64,000 nt of DNA from Streptomyces himalayensis subsp. himalayensis (GCF_013778455.1 NZ_JACEHE010000016.1:1-64000), one strand, 5' to 3'. Shown: positions 25,418 to 34,736, numbered from the stretch's first letter. The notes: generated by a model from the sequence alone, not told the origin. Made by a program: numbers and translations.

Positions 25418-27040
25418 GTGAGGCGTGTATGGGCGTGGAGCGGTGCGGGAGCGGCCACGGCGAGCGCCGTGGCACTGACGGTGACGCTGTGGGTGGGAGG
25501 GCCGGGCGGCGGCCCCGCCGTGAGCCAGCAGCCCACCGGGACGCCATCGGCCTCGCGGGCGCCGAACCCGTCGGCGCCTCCGGCGTCACCGGCGTCGACG
25601 CCGTCGCCCGGCCGCACCTATCCGCTGTCGACGGCACCGGACACGATCCCCGCGATCCGGGAATTCACCCCGGCCCGCGGCCCCGGCTGGCAGCCGGGGA
25701 ACGGCCGGGTGGTCGTCGGTGACGACGCGCTCGCGGACGAGGGGCGCCTGCTCGCCGGTGAGCTGCAGCTGAGGTACGCGGGCAAGGTCGCCGCCGGCGC
25801 CGGGGACGTCGAACTGGCGCTCACCCCGGGCGCGGGCGGCGGCGCCGAGTCGTACACCATGACCGTCAAGGACCAGCGCGTACGGATCACCGGACCCGGC
25901 GAGGCCGGGGTCTTCTACGGCACGCGCACCCTCAAGCAGGAGGTGCGCGCCCAGGGATCCGCGCCCGAGGGCGTCGTGAACGACGCGCCCGCGAAGCCGC
26001 AGCGCGGGTTCCTGATCGACATCGCACGGAAGCACTACTCGGCCGACTGGATCGAGGACCGCATCCGCGAGCTCGGCGACCTCAAGTACAACCAGCTGGG
26101 CCTGCACTTCTCCGATGACCAGGCCTTCCGGATCGAGTCGGACTCGCACCCGGAGATCGTCTCCAAGGTCCATCTGACGAAGGACGAGGTGCGGCGCATC
26201 ATCGCGCTGGCCGCCTCCCGGCACATCACCGTCGTGCCCGAGATCGACTCGCCCGGCCACCTCGGGGCCGTGCTCGACGCGCACCCCGATCTGCAGCTGC
26301 GCAACGCCCAGGGCACGCTCGCGACCGGCGCGATCGACATCTCCAAGAAGGAGTCCGCCCAGCTCGTCGACGACCTGCTGAACGAGTACGCGGAGCTGTT
26401 CCCCGGGCCGCTGTGGCACCTCGGCGGCGACGAGTACCGGGCGCTGATGGCCACGAACCCGGAGGCGTCGTATCCCCAGCTCGCCGAGGCCGCCCGGCAG
26501 GAGCACGGGCCGAACGGCCGGATCCAGGACCTGGCGACGGACTGGCTGAACGACCGGGCCGACGTGATGCGCGGACACGGCCGCACCGTCAAGGCCTGGA
26601 ACGACGGGTTCTACGCCGGCGGCGTCGTGCAGCCGGACAAGGACATCCAGGTCGCGTACTGGACGGGCAAGGAGATCGGGGCGCGGCAGCCGCTGGAGTA
26701 TCTGCAGGAGGGACGGGACGTCGTCAACTACAACGACGAGTACCTCTACTACGTCCTCGGCCAGCCCAACCAGTTCGTCTACCCCACCGGGCAGCGCATC
26801 TACGAGCAGTGGACGCCGCTCGTCCTGCGCGGCACCCAGCCGGTCCCCGAGAGGTACAACGACCAGATTCTCGGCGCCGTCTTCTCCGTATGGTCCGACC
26901 TCGCGAACGCGCAGACCCAGGACCAGATCGCCCAGGGCATCCGGATGCCGCTCAACGCCATGATCCAGAAGGTGTGGGACCCGCGGCAGCCGGACATGAC
27001 GTGGGCGCAGTTCAGAGCACTGGCGGAGAAGCTGGGCTGA
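25418..27040 (+). CDS. secreted beta-N-acetylhexosaminidase (GH20)
   Basis: A 540-residue exported glycosidase that removes terminal N-acetylglucosamine, as in chitin oligomer or cell-wall turnover. It has an N-terminal signal segment (AGAATASAVALTVTLWVGG), a Ser/Pro/Ala linker, a GH20b domain, and the catalytic barrel. The catalytic Asp-Glu pair is D338-E339 in WHLGGDEYR, and other GH20 marks are RGFLIDIARKHYS, PEIDSPGHLGAVL and VKAWNDGFY. GTG 25418 was preferred over TTG 25415; GCAGGG lies about 9 nt upstream. Free-standing, with a 330-bp upstream region. DasR-type control would be expected for chitin genes, but a full operator is not seen. Confidence 0.9.
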   Translation: MRRVWAWSGAGAATASAVALTVTLWVGGPGGGPAVSQQPTGTPSASRAPNPSAPPASPASTPSPGRTYPLSTAPDTIPAIREFTPARGPGWQPGNGRVVVGDDALADEGRLLAGELQLRYAGKVAAGAGDVELALTPGAGGGAESYTMTVKDQRVRITGPGEAGVFYGTRTLKQEVRAQGSAPEGVVNDAPAKPQRGFLIDIARKHYSADWIEDRIRELGDLKYNQLGLHFSDDQAFRIESDSHPEIVSKVHLTKDEVRRIIALAASRHITVVPEIDSPGHLGAVLDAHPDLQLRNAQGTLATGAIDISKKESAQLVDDLLNEYAELFPGPLWHLGGDEYRALMATNPEASYPQLAEAARQEHGPNGRIQDLATDWLNDRADVMRGHGRTVKAWNDGFYAGGVVQPDKDIQVAYWTGKEIGARQPLEYLQEGRDVVNYNDEYLYYVLGQPNQFVYPTGQRIYEQWTPLVLRGTQPVPERYNDQILGAVFSVWSDLANAQTQDQIAQGIRMPLNAMIQKVWDPRQPDMTWAQFRALAEKLG

Positions 27041-27168
27041 AAGGGCTGAACCGCCGGTTTTGCCTTACCGGTGGCGAACTCGTGTACGGCTGTGGTCTAT
27101 TCGGCCGAGGAGTCCTGAGCCGGGACACAGCAGGACAGAGCCATCGAACGCACCGGGGGGCCAACGGG

Positions 27169-27684
27169 ATGGGCTACTGGGGTTACTTCGTCGTGGGCAG
27201 GAGCGAGCGTCCGCTCGCGGAACTGACCGCGCTGCAGGGCGTACGGGACCAGCTGACGCTGCACGAGCAGCGCGCCGGAGGCTGGCAGGTGTGGGAGTGC
27301 CCGAGCGGCGGGGACGGCACCCAGGACGTCGGGAGCATGAACACGCTGGCGCTGGAGACCGGGTCGCCCGCACTGTTCGGATACGTCATGGACAGCGACT
27401 GCGTGGTCGTCGAGGCGGCAGGGCCGGAGAGCGGGGCGTGGACCGCGTGTCTGGCGCCCGGCGCGATGGCGGGGTACATCGGCGGAGACGGACTGACGCT
27501 GGAGGACTACTTCCTCCAGCCGCGCGATGCCGCCGAGCGCGCGGTCGCGTGGGCGGCCGAGGCGGGCCGGGAGGTGCCGGGCGAGCCGCTGGTCGAGGTG
27601 CTGACCGCGGACCCGGATCCGTTCGCCGAGGCGCTGTTCTTCCGACTCCTCGACGGGTTGGGGGTCGAGCCGCTTCCGCAGTGA
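27169..27684 (+). CDS. hypothetical protein, 171 residues
   Basis: I do not recognise a family. The protein is soluble and acidic, with no signal or helix. It begins MGYWGYFVVGRSERPL, contains short aromatic and glycine-rich strands (WQVWECPSGG, TACLAPGAMAGYIGGDG) and ends with an alpha-helical region and a PDPFAEALFFRLLDGLGVE tail. ATG 27169 has a GGGGGG site 8 nt upstream. It sits 128 bp after the hexosaminidase on the same strand and may be an independent unit. Confidence 0.7.
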   Translation: MGYWGYFVVGRSERPLAELTALQGVRDQLTLHEQRAGGWQVWECPSGGDGTQDVGSMNTLALETGSPALFGYVMDSDCVVVEAAGPESGAWTACLAPGAMAGYIGGDGLTLEDYFLQPRDAAERAVAWAAEAGREVPGEPLVEVLTADPDPFAEALFFRLLDGLGVEPLPQ

Positions 27685-27799
27685 GATCGCGGCCCGACGG
27701 CCCCCGAGCGCCGGCCTGACAGCCCCCGCGCGCCGGCCCAACGGCCCTCGAGCTCAGCGAAGTTGACCGACGTTTGTCACGCGGTCACGACGCAGGGCG

Positions 27800-27820
27800 G
27801 TCACGTTCCGAGACCGTGAC
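27800..27820. promoter_or_regulatory. possible operator, inverted repeat
   Basis: GTCACG and CGTGAC flank a 9-nt spacer 75 bp before the start of the next gene, with further TCACG and GTGAC half-sites on both sides. It could bind a dimeric regulator; no known consensus is matched. Confidence 0.3.
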
Positions 27821-27895
27821 ATGCGGGTGCAGTGACGTTCCTGGGGTTCCGCGCGCAGTAAGGGGAGGTGCTGAGTCCGGGTAAGGGAGGCGCAC

Positions 27896-28477
27896 ATGAG
27901 CCTGGTGGAACTGATCGTTCAGGCCGACGAGCGAGGTCTGGCGGCGAGCGGTCTCGCCTGTCTGGACCGTTGCGTGCCCCTGCTGGGCGGTGACGACGAC
28001 GTCCTGCGGCCGCTGTGGGCGAGCCTCACGGACGGCGAGGAGTGGGAAGTGCGGCTTGCCAAGGCGCGGTCCGCCCTCGACACGGCGGAGGTGGACGACG
28101 ACGAGGCCTGCGTGCTGGCCCGCCGTATGCTCGGCGCCGCGCCCGCCGTCCTGCCCCAGAGCCGGGAGTCCCTGATCGGCACGCCCGAGGCCGCACAGCT
28201 GCGCGAGTGGGCCGACGCGTGTTCCGTGGCCGCGCTGCAGATCCACCGGATTCTGGACGTCACGGAGGACGGCGCCACGTCGGTGACGTCCCGGCGTGAG
28301 GGCAGTACGGACGCCATGTCGCCGCTCGTCGCCGCGGAACTCCGACGCCAGATCACGATCCTGGAACTCCTCTCGGTCCATGGGGCGAGCGGGCTGCGCC
28401 AGGCGCTCGACGTGTCGACCGAGGGTCGCCGCGTCCTGCGTGCGGTGGTGTCCCGCAGAGCTCGGGGGCGGGTCTGA
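27896..28477 (+). CDS. hypothetical protein, 193 residues
   Basis: A soluble, mostly helical and acidic protein of unknown family. ATG 27896 has GGGAGG 5 nt upstream. The C-terminal part (LVAAELRRQITILELLSVHG, then a basic RRVLRAVVSRRARGRV tail) could pair with nucleic acid or another helix. Its TGA is immediately followed by the GTG of the next gene, so the two are coupled and probably work together. Confidence 0.7.
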   Translation: MSLVELIVQADERGLAASGLACLDRCVPLLGGDDDVLRPLWASLTDGEEWEVRLAKARSALDTAEVDDDEACVLARRMLGAAPAVLPQSRESLIGTPEAAQLREWADACSVAALQIHRILDVTEDGATSVTSRREGSTDAMSPLVAAELRRQITILELLSVHGASGLRQALDVSTEGRRVLRAVVSRRARGRV

Positions 28478-29245
28478 GTGTTCCGGACCGGCCGGCTCTC
28501 ACCGCGGTCGTGGCTGCTGCTCGGCGTGGTGCCGGTGCTGCTGCTCGCGCTGCTGTATCCCTACCCGTATCCAGCGCCCTGGCGGGAGGCCGGGCAAGGC
28601 CGCTTGCTCAGCGCACTCGGCGAGCTGAAGGACACCGCGCTGCCCGGTGGCGCCACAGCGGCGCTTTCGGGGTGCGGCGCCACCGGCCCCGTACGGCCCG
28701 AGCCGCGTGGTGAGGGGGAACGGGACGCACTTCCTCAGCTGGTCATCTCGAGCTACGGGTACTACGACCCGGGGCCGCGCAAGTCCCCCCGGTTCACCAT
28801 CACGGCGAACATCGCCCCGGGCGATCGGACGCTCACCCTCCCGGCGCCGGTCGGCGAACAGCGCGTGACGGTGGACATGTACGGGCCGCACGGCGAGGGA
28901 CGCACCGCCTCCGCCCGCGGGCTGACGGCCGATGTCGTCGTCGGCATCACGGGCAAGCGCGTCAAGACCCCGAAGTCGGGACAGTTCCGCTTCACCTCGA
29001 ACGGCAGTCTGACCTTGCAAGTGGAACTCCCCGCGGGGGCCGTGTGCCCGGGCCACACGATCACCGACATCAGCAGGTGCTCACCGGAGAGGACGAACAA
29101 CGTCGATGACTGCCCGTTCATGGTCCTCACCCTCTCGGACCCGGCGATCCGCGCCCACCGCGCCAAGGAGCGGTCGGAGAGCCCCGCGGCGATCAGCGAC
29201 CGCCTGGTGGCGGTGACGTACGAGCCCAACGCGACAGATGTCTAG
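28478..29245 (+). CDS. exported or membrane-anchored hypothetical protein, 255 residues
   Basis: One N-terminal membrane segment (RSWLLLGVVPVLLLALLYPYPYP) is followed by a beta-rich outer domain with no known family mark. Four cysteines (C67 region, CPGH, SRC and DDCPF) suggest two disulfides outside the membrane. GTG 28478 directly follows the stop of the upstream gene with no gap, implying coupling. Function unknown. Confidence 0.7.
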   Translation: MFRTGRLSPRSWLLLGVVPVLLLALLYPYPYPAPWREAGQGRLLSALGELKDTALPGGATAALSGCGATGPVRPEPRGEGERDALPQLVISSYGYYDPGPRKSPRFTITANIAPGDRTLTLPAPVGEQRVTVDMYGPHGEGRTASARGLTADVVVGITGKRVKTPKSGQFRFTSNGSLTLQVELPAGAVCPGHTITDISRCSPERTNNVDDCPFMVLTLSDPAIRAHRAKERSESPAAISDRLVAVTYEPNATDV

Positions 29246-29326
29246 CGGCCCCGGGCGACTGTCAGTCGGGGGATGTAGCGTGCCCGATCGAATGCGTGGT
29301 GCAGTGCCACAACCAAGGGGGAGACC

Positions 29327-29887
29327 ATGACCACACTCGAGAACCGGCCGAACACCGCACTCCTCGTCGTCGACGTGCAGAACGGCGTCGTCGCGGGCGC
29401 TCACGAGCGCGATGCTGTCGTCGCGAACATCGGCGGCCTCGTCGAGAAGGCGCGGCGGGAACAGGTCCCCGTCGTCTGGGTCCAGCACTCCGACGAGGAC
29501 CTCGCGAGGGGCAGCGACGAGTGGCGGATCGTCCCCGAACTGACGCCGGGTGACGCCGAGCCGCTCGTCGAGAAGAGCTACGGCGACTCCTTCGAGGACA
29601 CCACCCTCGAGACCGTGCTGTCGGACCTCGGAGTCGGGCGACTGGTCGTCGTCGGCGCGGAGACCGATGCGTGCATCCGCTCGACGCTCCACGGCGCGTT
29701 CGTCAGGGGGTACGACGCGACCCTTGTCAGCGACGCCCACACCAATGGGGACAAGACGGCATGGGGCGCACCGGCACCGGACCAGGTCATCGCGCACACG
29801 AACCTGTACTGGAGCTTCCAGGCGGCGCCGGGGCGGACGGCGGGAACGGTCGAGACCAAGAACGTCGACTTCGGCGGCACGTCCTGA
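29327..29887 (+). CDS. isochorismatase-family cysteine hydrolase
   Basis: A 186-residue hydrolase with the nicotinamidase/isochorismatase fold. The catalytic triad is visible: D16 in LLVVDVQNG, K83 in VEKSYGDSF, and C116 in VGAETDACIRSTLHGAF. Members hydrolyse nicotinamide, isochorismate, N-carbamoyl compounds or simple amides; the exact substrate cannot be read from these motifs. ATG 29327 follows a GGGGGAGA site. It lies 81 bp after an unrelated gene and has no pathway neighbours. Confidence 0.88.
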   Translation: MTTLENRPNTALLVVDVQNGVVAGAHERDAVVANIGGLVEKARREQVPVVWVQHSDEDLARGSDEWRIVPELTPGDAEPLVEKSYGDSFEDTTLETVLSDLGVGRLVVVGAETDACIRSTLHGAFVRGYDATLVSDAHTNGDKTAWGAPAPDQVIAHTNLYWSFQAAPGRTAGTVETKNVDFGGTS

Positions 29888-29957
29888 CGCAGCGCGGTGA
29901 TCCATCGCAGGGCGGCGGCTAGTGTTCCGGCAGATACGGGAGCCGGGAGGAGCACTG

Positions 29958-30413
29958 GTGGCTGACGGACCGATCGACCTGATCCGCCTGGAGGGCGCGG
30001 GCAACAGCGTCGTCCTCCGGATCACCGGGAGAGTACGCGAGGCGAGACCGGGCGCGGAACCGGGAGCAGGCGAGGCCGCGAGCGATGTACTCGCCGGAGA
30101 GGTTCTGGTCGATACCCCCTTCGTGCGGGGAAGCATCGGGATCTCGGTCTTCCCGGAGGATCTGCAGCAGTGGCAGGAGGCCCTGGACGCCCTCGACGCC
30201 GGGCAGGACATCGCGTGGCGCGAGGGGGTCCGCGGGCCCGAGATGTTCATCGAACGTGACGTGGACGAGGAGCGGGCCCACGTCACGATCAAGGACAGTT
30301 CGATGTCCCTGACGACGGTGACCGTGACCGTCCCGCTGCTCGACACCTGGTTCGACGACGCGTACCAGCGCCTGGACCTGACCTGGGAAGCCTGGCCCCC
30401 GGCCGAAGACTGA
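29958..30413 (+). CDS. DUF5959-like protein
   Basis: A 151-residue soluble protein. The pattern 'GEVLVDTPFVRGSIGISVFPEDL', split by 'QQWQEALDALDAGQDIAWRE' and ending MSLTTVTVTVPLLDTWFDDA, recalls the actinobacterial DUF5959 family. Family function is unknown and the assignment is from memory. GTG 29958 has GGAGG 7 nt upstream; the frame is open from 29922, but that start lacks a ribosome site. A strong shared terminator follows. Confidence 0.68.
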   Translation: MADGPIDLIRLEGAGNSVVLRITGRVREARPGAEPGAGEAASDVLAGEVLVDTPFVRGSIGISVFPEDLQQWQEALDALDAGQDIAWREGVRGPEMFIERDVDEERAHVTIKDSSMSLTTVTVTVPLLDTWFDDAYQRLDLTWEAWPPAED

Positions 30414-30445
30414 GACTGAGGGGCACGTCTGCGCGCCAAAGACGA

Positions 30446-30478
30446 ACGGCCGGGCTCCCAAGCGGGGAGCCCGGCCGT
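30446..30478. terminator. perfect 14-bp bidirectional terminator
   Basis: ACGGCCGGGCTCCC, loop AAGCG, GGGAGCCCGGCCGT lies between the DUF5959-like gene and the convergent PGRP/FG-GAP gene. Confidence 0.88.
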
Positions 30479-30517
30479 CGTAACGCCGCACGGCTGAGTG
30501 GCGGTTCGCCTACGCCG

Positions 30518-33289
30518 TCACGGCGTCAGCGTCTGCCCCAGGTACGCACTCGTCGGCGTGCCCAGCTTGTCGCGGCCGATGTAGAAGGCCTTCGACGGGG
30601 TGATGCCGCTGCTGCCGCTCGGCAGGTAGAGGATCGTGCCCGCGTAGGAGTCCTCGCCCTCGACACCGAACGTCAGGTCCGACCGGCCGTAGCCGGAGAG
30701 GTCCGTCAGGGAGACGGCGGAGCCCAGCTTGTCGTTGGTCTCCGTGGAGCCCGTGATCCCGGTCGTGTCCTGGGAGAAGGCGAGCGAGCCCGTGCCGGTG
30801 AGGCCGGACGACGTGCCCTTGATGAGCCAGGCCGAGCCCGCGTTGGTGCGGTTGGTGGTGCGGGTGATGTCCTCGTTCGGGGCGCCCGCGAGGACGTCCG
30901 CGTAGCCGTCGCCGTTGTAGTCGCCGACCGACACCGACCAGCCGAGCGCGTCGCCCGACTCGGCGGCTCCCGGGACACTGGCGGTGTCCTGGTGGATCGT
31001 CGTCATGCCGGTCGTGGTGAAGCCGGTGGACGTGCCCGGGACCATCGTCACCTGGCCGCCCGCCTTGGCGCCGGACTCGGCGGTGTACGGCTGGCCGATG
31101 ACGATGTCGTCGTAGCCGTTGCCGTTGACGTCGCCCGCGGCGATGGAGCGTCCGCCCTTCACGGACAGCGTGGACACCTTGGTCAGACCGGTCGACTTGG
31201 AGCCCCTGAACCAGGTGACCCGGCCGATGCCGGAGGAGTCGCGGTAGTTCAGCGCCACGTCCGCGTAGCCGTCCCGGTTGAAGTCACCGGTCGTGGCGTC
31301 CGCGTACGCGAGGGCGCCGGAGCCGGACGTGACCTGCCCGGCGACCTCGTGGCCGTCGTTGAACCGGGCCGCCCAGCTGCCGCCCGTACCGGTGGACGCG
31401 GCGAAGACGTCAGCCTTGCCGTCGCCGTTGAAGTCTCCGACGGTCACTGCCGCGCCGAACTTGGCGCCCGTGGGCGTGTAGTCGTCGCCGAGGGCGATGG
31501 TGGAGGCGTTCTGGCTGAACGTCGGGCCGTACAGGATGGTGACCGCGCCGCGGTCCGCGTGCCCGGTCGTGTCGTCCTCGCCGGGCGCGCCGATCGCGAG
31601 GTCCGCGTACCCGTCGCCGTTGATGTCCCCCCACGCCGTGGCCGCGCCCCACTGGTCGCCCGACTCGGAGGCACCGGGGACGCCCGCGCTGGACTGGGTG
31701 AGCCTCAGCTTCGAGCCGGCCGCGGGGCCGTTGACGCTGCCCGGCACGATGACGACGTTACCGACGCTGCCGGACGCCTTGGGCACACCGGCGACCAGGT
31801 CCTTGACGCCGTCACGGTTGAAGTCCGAGGTGGGCAGGGCGTGCGAGACGCCGGGCAGGGACGCCAGGGTGCGGATGGTGGAGAGCTTCGGGTAGAGGTT
31901 CGCACCCGGGCAGAGTGTCGCGTTGGTGTCCTTGTGACCGAAGATCGTCGGCAGCGTGATCTGCGTGCCCTCCGGGACCTTGTTGCCGCTGTAGTTCAGC
32001 GGGGCGCGCGACGTCAGCGTGACGTTGGCCTTCGGGTCGACGCCGTACTGGCCGAACTTCCAGGCGATGACACGGGAGATGGCGTCGAGCGCGGCCTTCG
32101 TCGGCTTCGCCTTCTCGAAGTTGCCGATGTACGAGATGCCGAGCGTGTTGGTGTTGAAGCCCGCGTCGTGGGCGCCGATCACCGGCAGGTCCATGCCGCC
32201 GCTGCGGCCCTCGAAGATCTGGCCGCAGCGGTCGACGAGGAAGTTGTAGCCGATGTCGTACCAGCCCTCTTGGAGGTGGGCCAGCTGGATGCTGCGTACG
32301 CGGGCGCGGGACTCGGCGCAGGACAGCGTGTTGTCGCTGTCCACGCCCGTGTGGTGGACGACGGCCGCCTCGATCTTGTCGCCGTACGAGGGCGTGCCGT
32401 TGTAGTCCGCCGAGGCGCCCCACTGGGCCTGCGTGATGACGGGCGGCTTCACGACGGTGGAGGGGCGGGCGGTCGGCACGGTCTCCGACGGCTCGGGAGA
32501 CGCCGAGGCCGAAGCGGAAGCGGACTCGGAAGCGGACGCGGAGGGGGATTCCGAGGTGGTCGCCGAGTCCGTGACGGCGGTTTCCGTGGTCGCCGCCGGA
32601 GCCGTCGGCTCGGACTCCGAGGGGGCCGGGGACTCCGTCGCAGTGGCGTCGGCCGTCGCGGTCGCGGTCTCGGCCGCGAAGGCGGCGGGTTCCAGGCCGC
32701 TCGTGGTGGCGCGGGCGCCGCTGTCCGTACCGGGGTCGATCAGCTTCACGTCCAGACCGGCCGGCAGCTCCGACGCGGTGCCGTCGTCGGCCACCACGCG
32801 GACCTCGACACCGTCCGAGAGGCCGGTCCACACAGACTCGGTGCCGCCGCGCACGCCGGCCCGCTCGGCCTCCTTGCCGTCGGCCTGGGTCGGGTCCTGA
32901 GGCAGCTTCTGCCACGTGGACCACTCACCGGTCTCCACGCTGCGGGCGCGCACCTCGGCCGTGCCGTCCAGCTCGGCCTTCGGGTTCTTCCAGGTCAGCA
33001 CCACCGCGCTGAACAACTCGGTGGACTTCTTGGGCAGACCCTTGCGATCGGCGCTCTGCGTCTCCAGCTTCATGCCGTGGACGGCGGGCTTACGGGACTT
33101 GGCATCCGTGTCCGCAGGCGCGGACGGATTCGCGACGGCATACGTGACCGCCCCTGCCCCGCCGAGGACCACCGCCCCGATCGTCAGCCACGCTCTCCGC
33201 TTCAGGCTGAGCGGTTTGTAAGCGTGCGATGTGCGTGACTCGTGTCCGGCGCGCGGTGTCCGCGATCTGCGCGGGCTCAAGTGATCCAC
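30518..33289 (-). CDS. secreted PGRP-type amidase with FG-GAP repeats (paralog 1)
   Basis: A 923-residue exported protein. After a membrane segment (SLKRRAWLTIGAVVLGGAG) comes a beta domain (about 75-185), a Ser/Ala/Thr/Glu linker with 'SASASESASASAS', a peptidoglycan-recognition/amidase_2 domain (about 283-450) and six or seven FG-GAP integrin-type repeats (DFNRDGVKDL, DINGDGYADL, DFNGDGKADV). Zinc ligands appear in AAVVHHTGVD and FGHKDTNATLCPG, and YNFLVDRCGQIFEGR matches the domain core, so N-acetylmuramoyl-L-alanine amidase activity is plausible. Start: GTG 33289 sits right against the ribosome site; TTG 33280 has GAGGGG 8 nt upstream, and the equivalent TTG-Ser exists in paralog 2, so TTG may be real. 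A Crp-like site lies about 90 bp upstream. Confidence 0.88.
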   Translation of the reverse strand: MDHLSPRRSRTPRAGHESRTSHAYKPLSLKRRAWLTIGAVVLGGAGAVTYAVANPSAPADTDAKSRKPAVHGMKLETQSADRKGLPKKSTELFSAVVLTWKNPKAELDGTAEVRARSVETGEWSTWQKLPQDPTQADGKEAERAGVRGGTESVWTGLSDGVEVRVVADDGTASELPAGLDVKLIDPGTDSGARATTSGLEPAAFAAETATATADATATESPAPSESEPTAPAATTETAVTDSATTSESPSASASESASASASASPEPSETVPTARPSTVVKPPVITQAQWGASADYNGTPSYGDKIEAAVVHHTGVDSDNTLSCAESRARVRSIQLAHLQEGWYDIGYNFLVDRCGQIFEGRSGGMDLPVIGAHDAGFNTNTLGISYIGNFEKAKPTKAALDAISRVIAWKFGQYGVDPKANVTLTSRAPLNYSGNKVPEGTQITLPTIFGHKDTNATLCPGANLYPKLSTIRTLASLPGVSHALPTSDFNRDGVKDLVAGVPKASGSVGNVVIVPGSVNGPAAGSKLRLTQSSAGVPGASESGDQWGAATAWGDINGDGYADLAIGAPGEDDTTGHADRGAVTILYGPTFSQNASTIALGDDYTPTGAKFGAAVTVGDFNGDGKADVFAASTGTGGSWAARFNDGHEVAGQVTSGSGALAYADATTGDFNRDGYADVALNYRDSSGIGRVTWFRGSKSTGLTKVSTLSVKGGRSIAAGDVNGNGYDDIVIGQPYTAESGAKAGGQVTMVPGTSTGFTTTGMTTIHQDTASVPGAAESGDALGWSVSVGDYNGDGYADVLAGAPNEDITRTTNRTNAGSAWLIKGTSSGLTGTGSLAFSQDTTGITGSTETNDKLGSAVSLTDLSGYGRSDLTFGVEGEDSYAGTILYLPSGSSGITPSKAFYIGRDKLGTPTSAYLGQTLTP

Positions 33290-33380
33290 CCCTCAGTACT
33301 GTTTACACGTGCCCCGTGTGTCCCACCGGTGGCTTCCTGCTCAGCGCATGACTTCTCAAAGCCGCCGCGGGTTGTACGGG

Positions 33381-33396
33381 TGTGACTCAAGTCACC
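33381..33396. promoter_or_regulatory. candidate Crp-type operator
   Basis: TGTGACTCAAGTCACC matches TGTGA-N6-TCAC and the streptomycete form GTG-N6-GNCAC. It lies about 90 bp before the start of the first PGRP/FG-GAP gene. A binding test is needed for certainty; the motif is short. Confidence 0.45.
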
Positions 33397-33451
33397 TGAC
33401 GAGTGGCGGGCGTCACGGTGAACGCAGGATGCCCAGGCCTTGAACGCGGAA

Positions 33452-33480
33452 GGCCGGAGCCCTGGTTGAGGGCTCCGGCC
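33452..33480 (-). terminator. perfect 12-bp hairpin terminator
   Basis: On the minus strand it begins 38 nt after the stop of the secreted propeller-like gene; arms GGCCGGAGCCCT and AGGGCTCCGGCC flank a 5-nt loop. Confidence 0.8.
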
Positions 33481-33518
33481 GGTTGTGAGATGTGCGGTTT
33501 TTCCGAAGTGCGTGGTCC

Positions 33519-34649
33519 TCAGAGGGCCTGGACCGACAGCTTGCCGTTGCGGCTCACCACGATGCGATGCGCGGACCAGCCGCCGTCCGCCGACTGCCCG
33601 ACGGCGATGGCGCCGCCGCCCGGGATCTGCGCGATCTGCGGCTCAGCGGCCGGCAGGAGCGTACGAGGGTCGCCGCCCTGCAGCGGCGTCGCCAGCAGCG
33701 GAGCCCCCGGGCCGGCCGGTGTGCCGGACGCCGGCCGGTAGGCGGTGAGCAGCCACTCGCCGGCCAGGCCCACGAAAGGCGTGTCCGTCCCGGACTGCGG
33801 CACGGCCACCACGGTCTGCGCACCCGTGGGGTCGTCGCGGCGTACGACGCGGGCCTGGGTCGTGCCCTCCTCGTACCAGGCGATATGCGTCGGGGAGAGC
33901 GCCGCCTGGAGTCGGAGGGGCTCGTCGACGGCATGGTGCGCGTTGATCGTGGTGAGCGCGCCGGTGGTGAGATCGAGCAATCCGATGTCGTACGCGTGGC
34001 GGAGCCGGATCAGCGCCGATGTGCCGTCACCGGCCAGCACCGGCTGGTCGTTGAAGAACTGGGACTCGGGCGGGTCCACCGGGATGTCGGTGACCGTCGC
34101 CCCGCCGTCCGACGTGCGCAGGATGTGGAGGCGGGCAGTCTGCCAGACCTCGTTGTACTCCTTTGTGATCAGCGTGGAGCCGAAGGCCGCGACGATGTAC
34201 TGCCCTTCGGGCAGGGTGACGTCGATCAGCCGGCCGGTCGCCATGTCCCGCAGCTGGACCTGGCCGCTGGTGGAAGCGGAGGTGTGGAGGACGTCGGTGC
34301 CGGCGCCGTAGTACCCGTACTCGCCGGGAAGCGCGCCGCTGTAGGCGTCGAGTGTCTGCTCGCTGCCGTCGTAACCGCGCCATGTGTACGGCCCCGGCGA
34401 ACCGTCGGCGAGCGCCCGGCGGTGCAGATAGCCGGTGTCCCCGGCGGCATAGAGAGAGTCCTGTACGTACTGGACCGACTCGGCGCTGTCCCGAGTGGAG
34501 GTTTCCAGGGTGGTGCTGGTGGTCGCCGCACGGGCGTCCGGCGCGAGCGTGGTCACCGCTCCGGCAGCGAGCGTGAGCGCTGCCAGAGCGGCCACCGTGC
34601 CGCGGCTCAGAGCGATTCGACTGGGGGCGGGCAGAAGCCGTCCTGACAT
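33519..34649 (-). CDS. secreted propeller-like protein, possibly a shortened member of a larger family
   Basis: A 376-residue exported protein with a signal peptide ending near ARAATTST. The remainder is beta-rich, with blade-like segments (GYLHRRALADGSPGPYTWRGYDG, VQLRDMATGRLIDVTLPEG, IGLLDLTTGALTTINAHH) and no catalytic signature. Streptomycetes have larger secreted proteins that start with this same kind of N-terminal half and continue into FG-GAP repeats, as I recall; this one stops after the first part. ATG 34649 has GGAG 7 nt upstream. It lies between the two PGRP/FG-GAP paralogs on the same strand, each gene with its own terminator. Confidence 0.75.
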   Translation of the reverse strand: MSGRLLPAPSRIALSRGTVAALAALTLAAGAVTTLAPDARAATTSTTLETSTRDSAESVQYVQDSLYAAGDTGYLHRRALADGSPGPYTWRGYDGSEQTLDAYSGALPGEYGYYGAGTDVLHTSASTSGQVQLRDMATGRLIDVTLPEGQYIVAAFGSTLITKEYNEVWQTARLHILRTSDGGATVTDIPVDPPESQFFNDQPVLAGDGTSALIRLRHAYDIGLLDLTTGALTTINAHHAVDEPLRLQAALSPTHIAWYEEGTTQARVVRRDDPTGAQTVVAVPQSGTDTPFVGLAGEWLLTAYRPASGTPAGPGAPLLATPLQGGDPRTLLPAAEPQIAQIPGGGAIAVGQSADGGWSAHRIVVSRNGKLSVQAL

Positions 34650-34692
34650 TCGGATCTCCAAGTGATGTACGGGGTATGGCAATCGGGGCACA

Positions 34693-34724
34693 GAAGGCAG
34701 TCGGGCACACGCCCGACTGCCTTC
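34693..34724 (-). terminator. perfect 14-bp hairpin terminator
   Basis: GAAGGCAGTCGGGC, loop ACAC, GCCCGACTGCCTTC lies 12 nt past the stop of the second PGRP/FG-GAP gene, read on the minus strand. Confidence 0.88.
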
Positions 34725-34736
34725 GTGGTCACTGCA

